Origin: Pleurodeles waltl
Taxonomy: Eukaryota; Chordata; Amphibia; Caudata; Salamandridae
Direction: 5' to 3'
Length of the DNA: 64,000 nucleotides
Assembly: GCF_031143425.1 (NCBI RefSeq)
Contig: NC_090446.1
Span: forward strand, 660,197,717 to 660,261,716
Shown: positions 23,876-37,732 of the stretch, in pieces
Layout: each line of letters begins with the position of its first letter
Position numbering within the stretch: the stretch's first letter is position 1
Made by a program: the position numbers and the translations under genes
The notes under the pieces: model-generated
Told to the model about the DNA's origin: nothing
Database searches by the model: none
What the model saw: the letters and a program-made list of their open reading frames with translations, nothing else

Positions 23876-25278
23876 GAATGCTATGACTACAAGAGATGAA
23901 TATGCTCAAGGATAATCCAGGTGCTATGAGGACGATGCCAGTGCCCTAGTGGTTATTCTTCTGACCACAAGTGAGGTAGGATGACTTTGAACATAGAGGG
24001 CGGATTTCTTCAAAGTACTCTTTGACCCAGTTGAAGGTCAGCTGTGGGTTGGCTACCAGTCTCCGCACACAGCAGTATCAGTGGTATCCTTTGGTGGAGG
24101 GCTGGTGTCCCGCTTGGGTGACTATGCTGGACACTCCCGGGTCCGGCTGACTTTCGTGCATCTTCTGGCAACTTGAGTTTCTTAGGGCTTCCAGCATCAG
24201 TCACTGGGGAGTCTTACAAAGTGGCTACTAACTTTTCTGGTTTGGACTACTTCATTTCTTTTGTCCCCGGAGTTGGTTCCAGGGGGTCAGCCAACTCACC
24301 CTTGGAATCACTTCTTTGGTCTAGGGCATGACTATACCCCAAGCCAGTAGCCACAGGTACACTCCTCTCTTCGTAAGCCCAAGGTTCAGCAGTTCCAATC
24401 CAGCACATGGTGCAGCCTCGTTTTGTGTAGTCCAGGGGTCAGTAGGGCAGTTCTTCTTTGGTCCTTGTTCCAGTTCCAATGTGATCTGAGGCACATGGAG
24501 CAAGGAGGTGCCATATTTATTCCCAGAAAGTGCCCTGGGGGAGGATGTGGTCACTAGCAAATCTGCTACCAGGTCATCTACCTCATGGTGATGATTTTTC
24601 AGCAATGTGTGGCCTCTAACAATCCCAGAGTGTACTCTCCTGCCCACTCCCATGATGTCTGCACTCATCCTTGTCTGTTAGGAGCTTGGCAGCCCACCCT
24701 AGAGGTGTGGCTATTTGTGGGCTACATGCCCACGGGAAAACCAGTTTGAGCACTGGTCTTCCTATCAGTCCCTGTCACCAGCCCCCCTACCTGAACAAAG
24801 GGCAGCCCTCAGGAGTGTGATCACAGTTTTCCCCCAATGGTGACTTTGCCTTTGAAGATTACCTTTAGGGTAACATCTTAAGTGGCTTCCTGCGAAGAGG
24901 AGGTAACACTTTGCTCTGCAGCAGTCTGCTGCTGCTCTAGCTATTGTTTGCAAGCCTGGGAGTCATTCACACAGCTCCCCAGGAGTCACACAACTTCCCA
25001 GGGGTGCAGAATGATGTCTGTTGTCCAGTATGGAGAAAATTGGGTTTACAGAGAGGCACATTTCTACAAATTGCATTTTTTAATAGTGACATTTAATTCG
25101 ACTTGGGCATTAGGTCGGGGTTACTGTCATGATTAATTATATATTTTACAGTACTCCGATAGGGAGTCCTATTCAGAAGTAAGATGGGGTGAGGGGTCAG
25201 CCGGTAGCACTGTGTCAGCCAACGGGGCTACTAGCAATTCCACAGCAAACCAACAATTTAGAGGTATTGCTGTTAAGA

Positions 25279-25279
25279 C

Positions 25280-25313
<34 letters not shown>
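25279..25313. repeat. TA/TG microsatellite
   Basis: An uninterrupted ACATATATATATATATG stretch is followed by about ten TG repeats. Confidence 0.9.
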
Positions 25314-25329
25314 TCTACTTAACAATATA

Positions 25330-25772
25330 TAGCTCACTGTCACAGGGCTCCATAGGCCTTTCTTAGGGGAGACTTACATATTATGGCTAAGGGGCTGGTG
25401 GTTTTGTCCTTAGTTTGAATGGCAAAATCAAGTTAGAAGTGTAACCACTGCTCTTCTGCTGCTATTGCTGTCTGCAGTGGCAGGCTGGGAGCCAATTTGT
25501 ACTCAGAGGGTGGCACAATATGTGCTGCAGCCCTTAATGGACACTCTGCCCTACATGCCCTCGATACAATGGCTACGGTATACTAGGGACTTGCAAGTGA
25601 GTTAGTACTTGCCAATTGGGTACAGCCAATTCAACATACCCTTTGTAAGGAATTAGAACTCTAGCACTGAAGTCTGGTTAGCAGGCCTTAGTGCATGCTC
25701 AGAGCTGAAAAAACAGCAGCACCAGCCAAAAATGTGGGGGTGAACATGCAAAAAGAGGCATTTCCTTACGCA
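25330..25772 (-). repeat. Diverged relative of the 3 kb LTR-like element (fragment)
   Basis: Blocks here parallel the right end of the element at 27921-30918 in the same order: a GCAGCCC...GGTATACTAGGGA block, CACTGAAGTCTGGTTAGCAGGCCTTAGTG, then GTGGGGGTGAACATGC and a TTTCCTTACGCA terminus. Similarity is partial and the left end is not found, so this is a tentative call of an older or different subfamily. Confidence 0.4.
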
Positions 25773-27920
25773 TACACCACCAGTAAATTTGGGGGTGGTC
25801 CATTACAATTCCCATCCTAGAATAGGAGTTACTCCACTCTTAACTGTGACAGGAAATATACCCTTTCTATTTCATTTTGTGAACACCCACGTATGTATAA
25901 ATGTGTGGGTTTTCACAAAGTTAAAAGGCTAATCATGACTTGTAACATTCAGGTTCCACCCTTTTGAATGGATTACTTACTGTGGATTTCTCCTCACTGA
26001 TGGCAGAGTATTCTCAGCAGTAAGTCCATTTATTTCTTCCAGAAAGAATTTTGTGAAATCCAAGCAGATGTAAATAAAAGCATGTCCTACTGCAAACATA
26101 TCTTTCTGGCTAAAAATACCCTTGTGATTCGGCACCTTGATCTTTACTTCTCTACTCAATGAGTAGACTTGGACTTGTAATTGTGGGTGTACATATCACT
26201 TTAGCTTGTAAGCCAGATTGTTTGTTGGTTTGTTTTCAGTCTGTTCCTTCGGGGATGTAGTTATATGGTCATTCCCTAGAGTCTTCTCACGGGTCTTTGA
26301 AAATACACCCTTTGGAAATGTACCAGTAAATTGAAATAATTTATGGAATATGACCATTTCTTTCCATTTTGGAAGGTTCTATTGTTAAAATAAAATATTT
26401 GCAGAGCAGCTGCACGAAACATGGCAGTCACTCAGCAAACTTACAATGACTTTAGAAGAGCTGCCATGCTGCGCTGTACTGAAGGCACACTGATCTTCTC
26501 CAGGCTAGCAGATGTCTTTAAATTTGGCGAGTGGTTATCCACCAGGGTGCTGAAGGTTATGGCCTCCATCCAACCCAGCAAACAGGGAGTAGCCTGCCCT
26601 TATTCTAAATAATTCCATAAGCCATATGAAATACTGCACCAACAAATTAAGACGATGTCCCAAGACAAGACAGATGATTTATTATCTTGCAATTATTGGA
26701 GAGTGTATTTTGTTACAGACATTTTAGATTATTTTGAGACAGATATGTAACATTTTGTGTTAAAACTGTTTTTGATACAAGTAGGTATTTTACATGTATT
26801 CTGGCAGGATCTGAAAGTCTTGATTTGTTTGCTAAAACTACAATAATTTATTAATTGATTGGACTGTACATAAACACCTTGGCTTTACTCCCCAGAGTTA
26901 AAATACTTTGTGTTGTATATAAATGCATGTCTGCAGCATTTGTTTGTATGGTCATCTTCGATTGCTGCTTTCCTCATATCTATATAGGCAATCTTATGCT
27001 TATCTGCTAGGTTATCATTTGTAACTTTATGTAAATCTGACGCTCCTTTCAACATCCCATGACAATTGTTTTGGCACCTTTGTCTTTAATCTCTGTTTCT
27101 ATTGCGTTTCCTTTGGTCTTTTCTTTCCTTCAACTCTGATTTTTGCCACATGCCTTAATGACGCCATTTTGGCTCTTTCATTCTTTTTTCACATGCAATC
27201 ATGACCCTGTGTTTTCACACCTGAGATTTTAGTAGAAAATAAAAATTCATTAAACTAAATAAGACATATGATTGAAAACTAGGCCTAACCAGAAGTGCTT
27301 TTTAAAAGTGCACTTTCCTTTCTAAACTTTGCGTGACCCTTATTTTCTTGACTTGCTCGATTTGCGAACGTTGACAAATTCCAACGAGCTCTTACTCAAA
27401 AAAAATGTTTCTATCGTAACTTTTCACAGCCTATTCATGACGCAAAGTTCCTTCACTACAAAGAAAATTATATTATTTTATTCTTTCTAACTTCCTGACT
27501 CTTGGTATTTCAAAACTTGCTAAACTAATCTAAAACTTGCTTCTTTGTGAACAGGCTTTAGTGTGGAGCTGAATGGTAAAGGCATGATCTAAGTTAATTT
27601 GTATAAAATATTTATGTAGGTATCTTTTCTTTTAGAGACAAAGATGGGTGGGAAATTTATCTGGTGTAACAACTAAAAGTATCTTGTCATAGTGTATATA
27701 TAAATTGCTTTAAACATTATAAGATAGTCGTGCACATTATTTATGGCGAAGTGCATTGACTGTGTTTTCTGTGTCACTAAATGTGAAACATTCAGCATCT
27801 ATGTTGCTGAAATACAAGGGGGATCAAACCAACAGAGATGGGACACAGACACCCTCTGCCCCCGAGAAAACAATGTTTAATTAAGACATCCAAGGTAAAT
27901 AGTAACTTCCTTTAGCAATC

Positions 27921-30918
27921 TGTAGGAGGCTGGTCTGGCTTGTAGTGGGTACCAAAGGTACTTACACCCTGTGCCAGGTCCAGTTATCCCTTATTAGTAG
28001 AATAGAGGTGTTTCTAGCAGCTTAGGCTGATAGAAGGTAGCTATGGCAACGCAGCTTAGGCTGAACTAGGACATGCAAAGCTCCTACTATACCACTTATA
28101 TCATATACACAATATCATGAGAAAACACAATACACAGAGTTTACTAGAAATAAAGGTACTTTATTTTTATGACAATATGCCACAAGTATCTCAGTGAGTA
28201 CCCTCAGTAAGAAGGTAAGTAATATACACAAGTTATATGTACACAAACGAAAAATCAGGTAAGTAAGAGTCAGAAAAGTAATGCAAACAGTGTAGAATTA
28301 CAATAGGTTGCAATAGGCAAGCATAGGTATAGGGGCAACACAAACCATATACTGCAAAAGTGGAATGCGCATCATGATTGGACCCCAGACCTATGGGAGC
28401 TTGTAGAGGGTCGCTGGGACTGTAAGACAACAGTCAGGGTGTCCATGATACCCCACCCCAAGACCCTGAAAAGTAGGAGTAAAGTGCACCTACTACCCCA
28501 AAAGCGCACAATAGTCGTGATAGGGGGATTCTGCAAGAACAACAAACACCAGCCATGCGCTGACAATGGATTTCCGGACCTGAGGACCTGCAAGGCAAGG
28601 GGACCGAGTCCAATAGTCTCAACGGTGTCCAGGGGGGGCAGGAGCCCAGGAAACCCCGGATGAAGGTGCAAGGAAGCTGCCTCCGGTTGGAAGAAGCTTG
28701 GAGTTCTGCAAGAAAGAAGAGGACTAGGAACTTCTCCTGTGGAAGACAAATGTCCCGACGCGGAAATACCGCAAACAAGCCTTGCTAGCTGCAAAGGTTG
28801 CGGTAGAGGCTTTTGGGTTCTGCTGAGGACCAGGAAGGACCAGGATGTCGCATTTTGGAGGAGGAGACAAAGGGGTCACTCAGCAACACAGAGAGCCCTC
28901 ACAGAAGCAGGCAGCACCCACAGAAGTACCCCAAAAAGCACTTAGAAGAATAGTGAACCGGAGTCCATGCAAAGTTACAAAAGAGGGTCCCACGACGTCA
29001 GAGGCCAACTCAGAGAGTTGTGCACTGCAGGGCGGAGTGCTGGGGATCCATGCTAGGCTGTGCACAAAGGAAATCCTAGAAGAGTGCACAGGAGCCGGAG
29101 CAGCTGCAAATCACGCTGTACACAGCTTTGCAGTCTAGTGTGGGGAGGCAAGGACTTACCTCCACCAAACTTGGACTGAAGAGTCACTGGACTGTGGGAG
29201 TCACTTGGACAGAGTTGCTGTGTTCCAGGGACCACGCTCATCAGGATGAGAAGGGACCCAGAGGACCAGTGATGCAGTCTTTTGGTGCCTGCGTTAGCAG
29301 GGGGAAGATTCCGTCGACCCACAGGAGATTTCTTCGGAGCTTCTGGTGCAGAGTGAAGGCAGGCTACCCCCAGAGCATGCACCACCTGGAAACAGTTGAG
29401 AAAGCGGCAGGATTAGGTGCTACAATGTTGCTGGTATTCATCTTGCTACTTTGTTGCAGTTTTGCAGGCGTCCTGGAGCAGTCAGCGGTCGATCCTTGGT
29501 AGAAGGTGAAGAGGGAGATGCAGAGGAACTCTGGTGAGCTTTTGCATTTGTTATCCGAAGAAGTTCCCCAAAGCAGAGACCCTAAATAACCAGAAAAGGA
29601 GATTTGGCTACCAAGTTAGGAGGATTGGCTACCAAGAGAGGTAAGAGCCTATCAGAAGGAGCCTCTGACGTCACCTGCTGGCACTGGCCACTCAGAGCAG
29701 TCCAGTGTGGCCCCAACATCTCTGTTTCCAAGATGGCAGAGGTCTGGGACACACTGGAGGAGCTCTGGGCACCTCCCCTGGGAGGTACTGGTCAGGGGAG
29801 TTGTCACTCCCCTTTCCTTTGTCCGGTTTCGTGCCAGAGCAGGTCTGGGGGATCCCTGAACCGGTGTAGACAGGCTTATGCAGAGATGGGCAACATCTGT
29901 GCCCATCAAAGCATTTCCAGAGGCTGTGGGAGGCTACTGCTCCCCAGCCCTTCACACCTATTTCCAAAGGGAGAGGGTGTAAAACCCTCTCTCAGAGGAA
30001 ATCCTTTGTTCTGCCTTCCTGGGCCAGGGCTGCCTGGACCCCAGGAGGGCAGAAACCTGTCTGAGGGTTGGCAGCAGCGGCAGCTGCAGAGAAAACCCCA
30101 AAGAGCTAGTTTCTGTGGGGACCCCGGAAAGGCAGTTTGGCAGTACCCGGCTTCTGTGCTAGAGACCCGGGGGATCATGGAATTGTCACCCCCAATACCA
30201 GAATGGTATTGGTTGGGGTGACAATTCCATGATCTTAGACATGTTACATGGCCATGTTCGGAGTTACCATTGTGACGCTATACATAGGTAGTGACCTATG
30301 TATAGTGCACCTGTGTAATGGTGCCCCCGCACTCACAAAGTCCGGAGAATTTGCCCTGAACGATGTGGGGGCACCATGGCTAGTGCCAGGGTGCCCACAC
30401 ACTAAGTAACTTTGCACCCAACCTTCACCAGGTGAAGGTTAGACATATAGGAGACTTGTAAGTGGCTTATGTGCAGTGGTAAATGGCTGTGAAATAACAT
30501 GGACGTTATTTCACACAGGCTGCAATGGCAAGCCTGTGTAAGGATTGTCAGAGCTCCCTATGGGTGGCAAAAGAAATGCTGCAGCCCATATGGATCTCCT
30601 GGAACCCCAATACCCTGGGTACCTAAGTACCATATACAAGGGAATTATAAGGATGTACCAGTATGCCAATGTGAATTGGTATATTTAGTCACTAGCCTGT
30701 AGTGACAAATTTGGAAAGCAGAGAGAGCATAAACACTGAGGTTCTGGTTAGAAGAGCCTCAGTGATACAGTGAGGCACCACACAGGGAACACATACAGGG
30801 CACATACTATGAGCACTGGGGCCCTGCCTGGCAGGGTCCCAGTGACACAAGGACTAAAACAACATACAGACAGTGAAATAGGGGGGTAACATGCCAGGCA
30901 AGATGGTACTTTCCTACA
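27921..30918 (-). mobile_element. LTR-like element, 2,998 bp, probable solo LTR (copy 1)
   Basis: Exact ends: TGTAGGAGGC on the left and TTTCCTACA on the right, that is TG...CA, flanked by CAATC on both sides (27916-27920 and 30919-30923). It is the same family as 48565-51552 in the opposite orientation. On the minus strand AATAAA (28160-28165) lies about 240 bases before the 3' end, where an LTR polyadenylation signal is expected. No coding domain is found, and the open frames differ between copies. An LTR of this length is unusual; an alternative is a non-autonomous DNA element with short TGTAGGA ends and 5 bp duplications (Ginger-like). Confidence 0.78.
30173..30234. repeat. Long hairpin inside the LTR-like element
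   Basis: A 28-base left arm beginning GATCATGGAATTGTCACC and its complement in the right arm (30204-30234) are separated by three bases, with a small insertion in the right arm. The counterpart in the other copy (about 49250-49305) keeps only part of this pairing. Confidence 0.8.
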
Positions 30919-30923
30919 CAATC

Positions 30924-33900
30924 CGTCTACTAGGCCCTGTTTTGATTTGCAAAAAGTTGGGCCTAATGCTCATTTGTCACGAGTTCTACATTTTGAACTA
31001 TTTAAAACATTCCAAGAACAAACCTACTATAATTGCTCCTCTTCTGTCATCATGTGGAGGGATCAGTAGCATATTAGAATATTTATTTAATATCAACTCA
31101 TCACATTAATTAAGTTCTGAACTGCATCAATCCATAATGAAGAAACGTTTTACTAAGAATTCTAAGAACTGCAAAGCACCTCCCCTTTCATTAATTCCAG
31201 ACAGAAACACTAACAATGACTGAGGGGTTGAATAGGACTATCCTGCTGAAAGCTGACATATAGGCTAAGCTTGCCAGTATACTGTGCTAAAACGTGTTGC
31301 GACTAGGCTACCAGTTCGTGATGTAATATTTCAGTTCCCCTTCGTTCTCACTTCAAGTCTTCCCTACAAGTCACCTAACCAGAGATTATTAAAATCAGAA
31401 ACAAATTGAATGGGGTCTTGGAACTGAAATATATAATCCTTTGCATCATAAATCACTTCCAAGACGAACGCACTAGAGTATCGGGTTAAAGGAAGGGAGT
31501 AAACATTCACTTCATGTATACCACATTGTTGTTACTTTGCTAAAAAATATTTTTAAATACTAGAGTAACCAAGTTCATGGAACCGAAGCAGCTCAGACCC
31601 TTCTTACTATCCTCACCTCTGGGTCACTTCTAAGACCTGAGTATTTATCTGTGCTCCTTCAAAAATTACATCTTGATTGACCTCATAGCAACTTCCCTGC
31701 CAGTGTTGGTACAACTAAGCACCTAGAACCGGAGTAATTTTTTCAGAACTCACTTCACTCTAACCTTTTGTTCTCCTTTAGGGCAGACCACTGTCATTAT
31801 CTGCATTCACTAAACATCTTATCTGGGTTGACAGTACATGGACTTTTGTATTTGTCAGTATTAGTTTTAAAACCTGGAACCAGGAGACCTCTTTCAATTC
31901 ATTGTTAACTGCAACCTGGTTGACTTTATAGGTATAGGCTATTGACATTAATGTATCTGGGTTCCGCAGAACAGAAGTAGCTTGATAGGGTCCTTGTATG
32001 TCACATCTAGTTTTACATTATTATTGCAGTTTCTTTACATGGTGCAAGCTTTGCCCAAGGGCATTAGAGCTCTTTACATAAGCACCCGATTAAATTGCAC
32101 ACAGTAAATCGTTTTTAGGCACAGGCAGAGCAAGAGGTTTGCCCAGAAACACAAGATATTGAGCCAAGGCTGGGATTTAAATATGGATCCCAATTTCCAA
32201 GGTTTGCATCACTAGTCAGGTCAGTTCTTATCTCCCTGGTATTGGAATAACCATGGCACCTTGAAAACCACACATATTGACCATTAATCTGAAAAATCCA
32301 GTTCATGCCACTCACGATTCTAGGTATGATCTGGAACCAAAACATTTACCAGTTATCATTGCAGATCAGATTTCATTAACTTTTGATGGTGGAGATTTAT
32401 ATAATTTCTTACTTGATATATGTGGGAATGATTTGCCTTTTTAAAGCTCTAGTGACTAAGCTCGACCAACTTCACACGAACATTTCAAATATTTTGCGTA
32501 GAACCCTTCCTATTTATTTTCTCCGCAAGCAATTGATGGCATCTCTACGTGGAATTGAAAAGAGCTAATTACTTGCCCACAAAGTAATCCTCAAAGCATA
32601 AATGCTCAAAGAACACAGTATATTATCATGCTAGTTAAAAACAGATTATAACATATTATTCTGTAACTTGACAACCAAGATCCTGCCAAGCAAAAGTGTT
32701 TTGCATTCTCGAAGCCTTCAATTCGCAAAACCACAGTGGTTTGTGACCGCTGAACACTTTTTCCAATGTACCAAGGCCGTTTTGTGAGCAAGACATATTT
32801 TTCCACACACAAAAAGGATTTTTTGATCCTTTCTGAATCACAAATAGGTGTGACTTAAAAGAGGTGTACAGTATGTGGCACAACCATACATCACATGCAA
32901 ACATTTACCAGAACATATTACTCAGAACATCTCTTATAGATTAATCATAACACAGCAGTACTATATTGCTTCAATGGTGTTCACAACATCGCTGCCTAAT
33001 TTTATACAGTATTGGGGGAACTGTGTTTTTTTAACAATCAGCCTTTTACCACTGTTGTCCAGAGGTTGTCCGTACTACTGAACCCACAGCTGAGTACGAA
33101 GTACATTCCTTAGGTATTCAACCCTAAGGGTCATGAACTCGAGTAGTTCAAGGCTTATTCAGGGAGGTGGTGTGGGATTAGGGAATCAGCACTGAATATA
33201 CATCAGGTAGAAATCAATAAATCAAGGTCCATTCAGTTTTAAAAAGAAAAGTATTTTCATGCTAACATACACAATGGACAATTAATGTACATAATAAACA
33301 GAAGGCTTTCATTACTCGTACTGATGAAACAGAACCCCCCATAATCTTGGCACAGGATCCTGTGCTAACGTGGAATGGTACTTCATCCTTTGTGGGGATC
33401 TCAGTGAGACTTTTGTAGTTCATTCTCTCTCAAGAACAAGGTCTCAGCTCCTCAGATAGATGCAACCTCTGTCACCCACTTCTCAGGTACAATGCATTAA
33501 GACGTTCCTGTCCTTGGTGTAAGGCTCGTGAAGTTCTTCTGAGGATGCTGAACCAGCAAGTGTCATTGTCTGCAGGAGCAAACCCTCTCCTGACGATAAT
33601 CATTCCACATAGCCCACATAACAGGAATGATGCTCTCCTTGCGCCCCCAACCTGACAGGATCGTGCTGCACACCACAGGTGCCTGCAACCTGAAGTTAGT
33701 CACAACAGTTTCAGCACCAGTCAAAAGGATTACGGTGACCATGGTCTAGAAGCTCTTGTCACTTGTGTATTCCTCAGGCCCAATAAAAGAAAAAAACACC
33801 AAAACAAGCAGGGTGCCCACCCTAGGTCATGGCAGTGATCCTTCTTTGCAGGTTCAGTCTTCTTCAAAGGTGTTGCCTTCTTTCGACTCTTGACATTTCT

Positions 33901-35639
33901 TAACATGTCAGCCACCAAAAGCATTTCAGACACTTCTTGGCACTAATTCAAGCATTATACCTCTAGTATTTCAAGATACCCTCAGCCTCAGGTATCATGT
34001 CAGCTAAATACCCAAAGCTGTAGGGACTCCTAGGGCCACATGCTTTATCCTTAATGCATCAGTGCATGTCTCAAACCAGAGTGGCAGTGCTGATTCTTCT
34101 TACCTTGGCTCCTTCACAGCCCCCTCTCCTTTAGAGCAGTGTCTTCTTTATGCAAGTGGACACCCGATGGACCTCATGAGCAGTCAGTCAGTTCTCTCAT
34201 TCAAAGCACAACCCAGGCACACCACTCTGGCAGACTAGTTGACTTGCTGCCAGCTTACTTGTCCAATACATTGTAAGGGCAGTTGAGAGGTCAGGGTGCC
34301 AGCCATTATATTCAAAGGATTCCGCCCTTGTCTGCACTTATGTAGAACTCCAGAATTCTGGTCAGAAAACCTTGTCCCCTTGACAGAAAGCATCAGTGCC
34401 ATCTTTATACCCAAATTGCAGAACGTCTTTGTGTTTCCCAGCAGTTCACTTCAGTTATGTGAAGTAACTAGTTCTTGACATTTTTGCTCTGTTTATATTT
34501 CCTTGCAGACTGTTCCAGTCAAGGCCTTTGACAGGGGTGAGCAGGAAGGCAGGGAGGAGCTGGGAGTCTGCTTCCAGAAGCAACCCAAAACAGCCTCTTT
34601 CACAAAACAAAGGACAGGAACGAACAGAAACTCCTGTGTCTGGGCCACTATAAAGAACCCCTGGAACATTCTGGGTGCAAGCTCCGCAATTCACGACTAC
34701 TGCCTGTGCATTTCCCCTCAGACTTCGATCTTAGGTGCCGCTGCAGTATAGCCGATTGGAAATAGCACCCAGTATGGTCGCAGCAGTGTGTCATACTGTC
34801 TCCACATGCGTCCTCTACAAAACCATGTGATGTGCACACTCACAACATCCTTGTCTCACTTGGATAGGCAAAGGACCTTTTTGCAGGGGAATGGCGAAAC
34901 AATGATAAAACAATGGGAGAGGCTTGTAGACTGCTTTCGGTAGCAAGTGACAGATACATTCTACGTTTGTAAAAGAAAAAGTAGTGCGGCCCAAATGTTG
35001 CTCAACACCCAGCAGGCGATGCTATCAAAGGCCGGGATGCTGAATAGCAAGGCTACATAGCCTTGATTCTAGCTCATGTCTGCCTAATCTACCACCAGAT
35101 ACTCTCTACCTCTTTATATCTCTCTTGGAGCTTCTTTTGCATAGCCGCGTTCTCCCATTGTCACATTCCTTGTCTTTCTCTTCTGCCTCCTTTCCCTCTC
35201 CTGAGTTTTTCTCTCTTTTGCTGTGAATCAAGTTTTGAGGGAAAATAAGTGCTGTTCTACAAAAATAAGTGCTGGTGGTGTCCTCCTACAACTATCAGCT
35301 CAAATTAAACATGCCTGACCTGTTGCTGTAGTCATGCTGCTGCCACCACTGCCAGTGCTCTACTGTCTGATGCGGAGACAGTAGTCACATTTACCAGAAG
35401 GAGGCCGATCTTGGGGTACCCCTCCGACTACAGAACCATGCTTTAGGTCTCAATCCTTGCACATGCAGGATAACCATGTGTGCTGAGGTTTGAGTCAAAC
35501 AACTTTACCACGTACTATGGGGAATTCGAGGCAAGGGAGCACACTCTTCAGAGCCAAACGGGAGACCTTCCTCCATCCCACAAGATATAGAGAAACACTT
35601 TCTCTCATTAACCTAAAGTTAAGAACACATACACAGAAT
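30924..35639. other. Anonymous AT-rich DNA
   Basis: No gene recognised in 4.7 kb. The stretch 33090-34870 has a composition similar to LTR-type repeats (an ATAAAT-rich segment at 33205-33300 followed by longer GC-balanced sequence), but ends and duplications were not found. Confidence 0.45.
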
Positions 35640-35912
35640 GTTTCTCATACATCCACAACATCGTAGAATCTTCACTCTTTCGATTTCTAACGTCATTGTT
35701 GTAACGAAAAATCTACTCATCTTTCTCGATTGTTCCACTCCTTTCAACATTGTGCATTAATTTATACTTATTGGTTATTTTTCTGGATTTGGGAGCTCTG
35801 CTACTTTGATTAACTGGTTCAGGTCTTACCTTTAAGATTGCTTCATCGCAGTCTCCTGAAAACGAGCTGAATTTCCTGCCCACAATGTTCTTTATGGTGT
35901 TTCTCCATGCTT
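35640..35912 (+). pseudogene. L2-like LINE reverse transcriptase fragment, left piece
   Basis: Around 35690-35850, plus-strand translation gives LLIFLDCSTPFNIVH and, after a stop, SATLINWFRSYL. These correspond to the LLDLSAAFDTVDH and SWFRSYL landmarks of L2/CR1-type reverse transcriptases. The piece ends in the YGVSP segment (equivalent to the GVPQGS motif) exactly where the miniature element at 35913 begins. The continuation is found 18 kb away at 54043. Confidence 0.65.
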
Positions 35913-36065
35913 GGGGCCAGATGTACGGCCCAGAGTTTTGTGACTTGCAATTTGCGACTCATTTGCATGTCAAAAATTGCGAGCCGCAAAACCATATGTA
36001 CAACAGTGTACTTTACACTGTTTGCGATTCCCAATAGGGTTGCAAATGACCTACCTGTTTGATAT

Positions 36066-37674
36066 TGCTAACGCTTCCCTTTATGATAAATTATTACACG
36101 TTGGGACTCGTTTTAGTCCAATGAATCTTTTGACCCTCTTGAGAGACACGTTAGGACGAGATAGCTAATCAACATGTCAATTAATACCTCAATAATGTCA
36201 TCAATATTTATCACAACAATGCATTTCACCTTAGTCAAAGACATTAATCAAACTCAAGACGCCACCATGACCTTGCAGTCACGAATAACCACACCAGTTT
36301 AGTATGAATTTAGTGATATTTATTCCCTATTGGTTACAATGCTACTAGCAAATTTATTAGTCTCAAAACCAAGAAACATAATAGCATAGTCACAATATGG
36401 CAACTCTGATACGATTTCATCAAAGCAAGAATCACAAACATTAGAATATAGCACTGCGTGAACATAAACTATCATTAGCAGAGTATATCAGCGTATGATT
36501 CAACAAAGCGTAGATTCAGTCATTTGTCCATTTGCGTCAGTTTTAGTGAACCCCTCACCTAACCTCTAATTAGCATTGGCATGTTGGGCTTCATGCAAAA
36601 CAATTTCGCAACACCAATTTGGAAAACATCTAACTATGGCTCCTGTCAAAAGAAAAGCAGTTGGTACCTAGAAAGGAAAAGCAAACAGACAATCACAATT
36701 TCATTGTCACATAGTTACCCTCCAAGTTTGGTCAGCACTCAGGTTCGGTCTTCGTCCTCAGGACACCAGTTGATTCGCCATCAGGAATTCAGCTCGGGGA
36801 AAAGGGGGCACTTCTCTCATAAGGAGGTAAAGTGTAAACGGGTAATCTAAGGGCAAGGATGGTTCTAAGTAAAATCAGCAAAGTCACTAGGCAAAGTAAC
36901 AAAGTCTCTGGATCATATCAAATAGCATCAGTATCTCCCTAACTAACTAACTAACTCATTTCCGTGTGTCAAGGGGTTTTATCCCTTTTTCATTGTACAT
37001 TCCCCTAAAATCTAATTGGACAAGGGGTTGCAACCCACTATCTATAACCAATTAAAAACACATTAAGTCATCAAATTTGTCACCCCATAACAGTTCCCAC
37101 GTATTTTATTGGTGCTTATGATTGACGTCTTTAGCGGGTGGTGTGTCCGGTATGATTTCATCGTCTTGTGGTCCTTTGCACATCTTCGGTCAGTGGCTCC
37201 ATTGCCCGTACCGGTTTAGGCGACCTTGTTAATCTACACTGTTGCATTTAGCTAAAAATGTTACTATAGGTAGGGTGAATTTCATGAGAACGGATCTCCT
37301 ACAGTTCCATTCAGCTTCTAACTTTTGAAAAACAAGAGTTCATGTCTTTTAGCAAGTCAGCACACTGCGCGTTAGAAAAATACGTTTAATATGAGAGTCA
37401 GGCAGCTAGGCCTCGACTCATGCTAACTAAGGCCTACTGCTTTATTAGCAAGAATCTAATACATTTAGCCTTTCAACATTAATGTAAAATCACAATTTAA
37501 TAAACATTTCACCATTATTAGTCAGTTTTATTAGTCCTCGCATACATTGGTGGCCACTCCCCGTGGTCACATTTCAAGTGCACTTTTTAGCAAAACCTAT
37601 TAATACAGTTTCTATGCGGAATTAATATACATTAGTTCATAAACATTTCATGTTAATATAGCTACGCTCTCTCA
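36066..37674 (-). repeat. 3' LTR of the ERV, 1,609 bp
   Basis: On the plus strand it starts TGCTAACGC and ends CTCTCTCA, the same borders as the partner LTR. On the minus strand AATAAA (36319-36324) gives the likely polyadenylation signal; the GGATAAAACCCC motif near 36975 could be TATA-like. A (AACT)n tract at 36936 has one more unit than the partner LTR. Confidence 0.92.
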
Positions 37675-37675
37675 G

Positions 37676-37685
37676 TCCCTCCTCT
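37676..37685 (-). promoter_or_regulatory. Polypurine tract of the ERV
   Basis: The minus strand reads AGAGGAGGGA, then C, then the LTR start TGAGAGAGC. This is the expected position of the plus-strand DNA primer. Confidence 0.8.
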
Positions 37686-37732
37686 GATGACCCTAGTCAT
37701 CACACAAACCTTTCCCTTCTAACCTTTCACTT

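Larger units (their letters stand above)
23876..27915. other. Anonymous DNA, partly repeat-derived
   Basis: No host gene recognised; 24010-24960 has a few open frames on the minus strand without domains. The right half (25860-27915) is AT-rich and featureless. A microsatellite and an LTR-like remnant are listed separately. Confidence 0.45.

Noticed and set aside
29604..30221. 205-codon plus-strand frame in the LTR-like element
   Set aside because: Not conserved in the second copy, no domain, antisense to the presumed LTR transcription.
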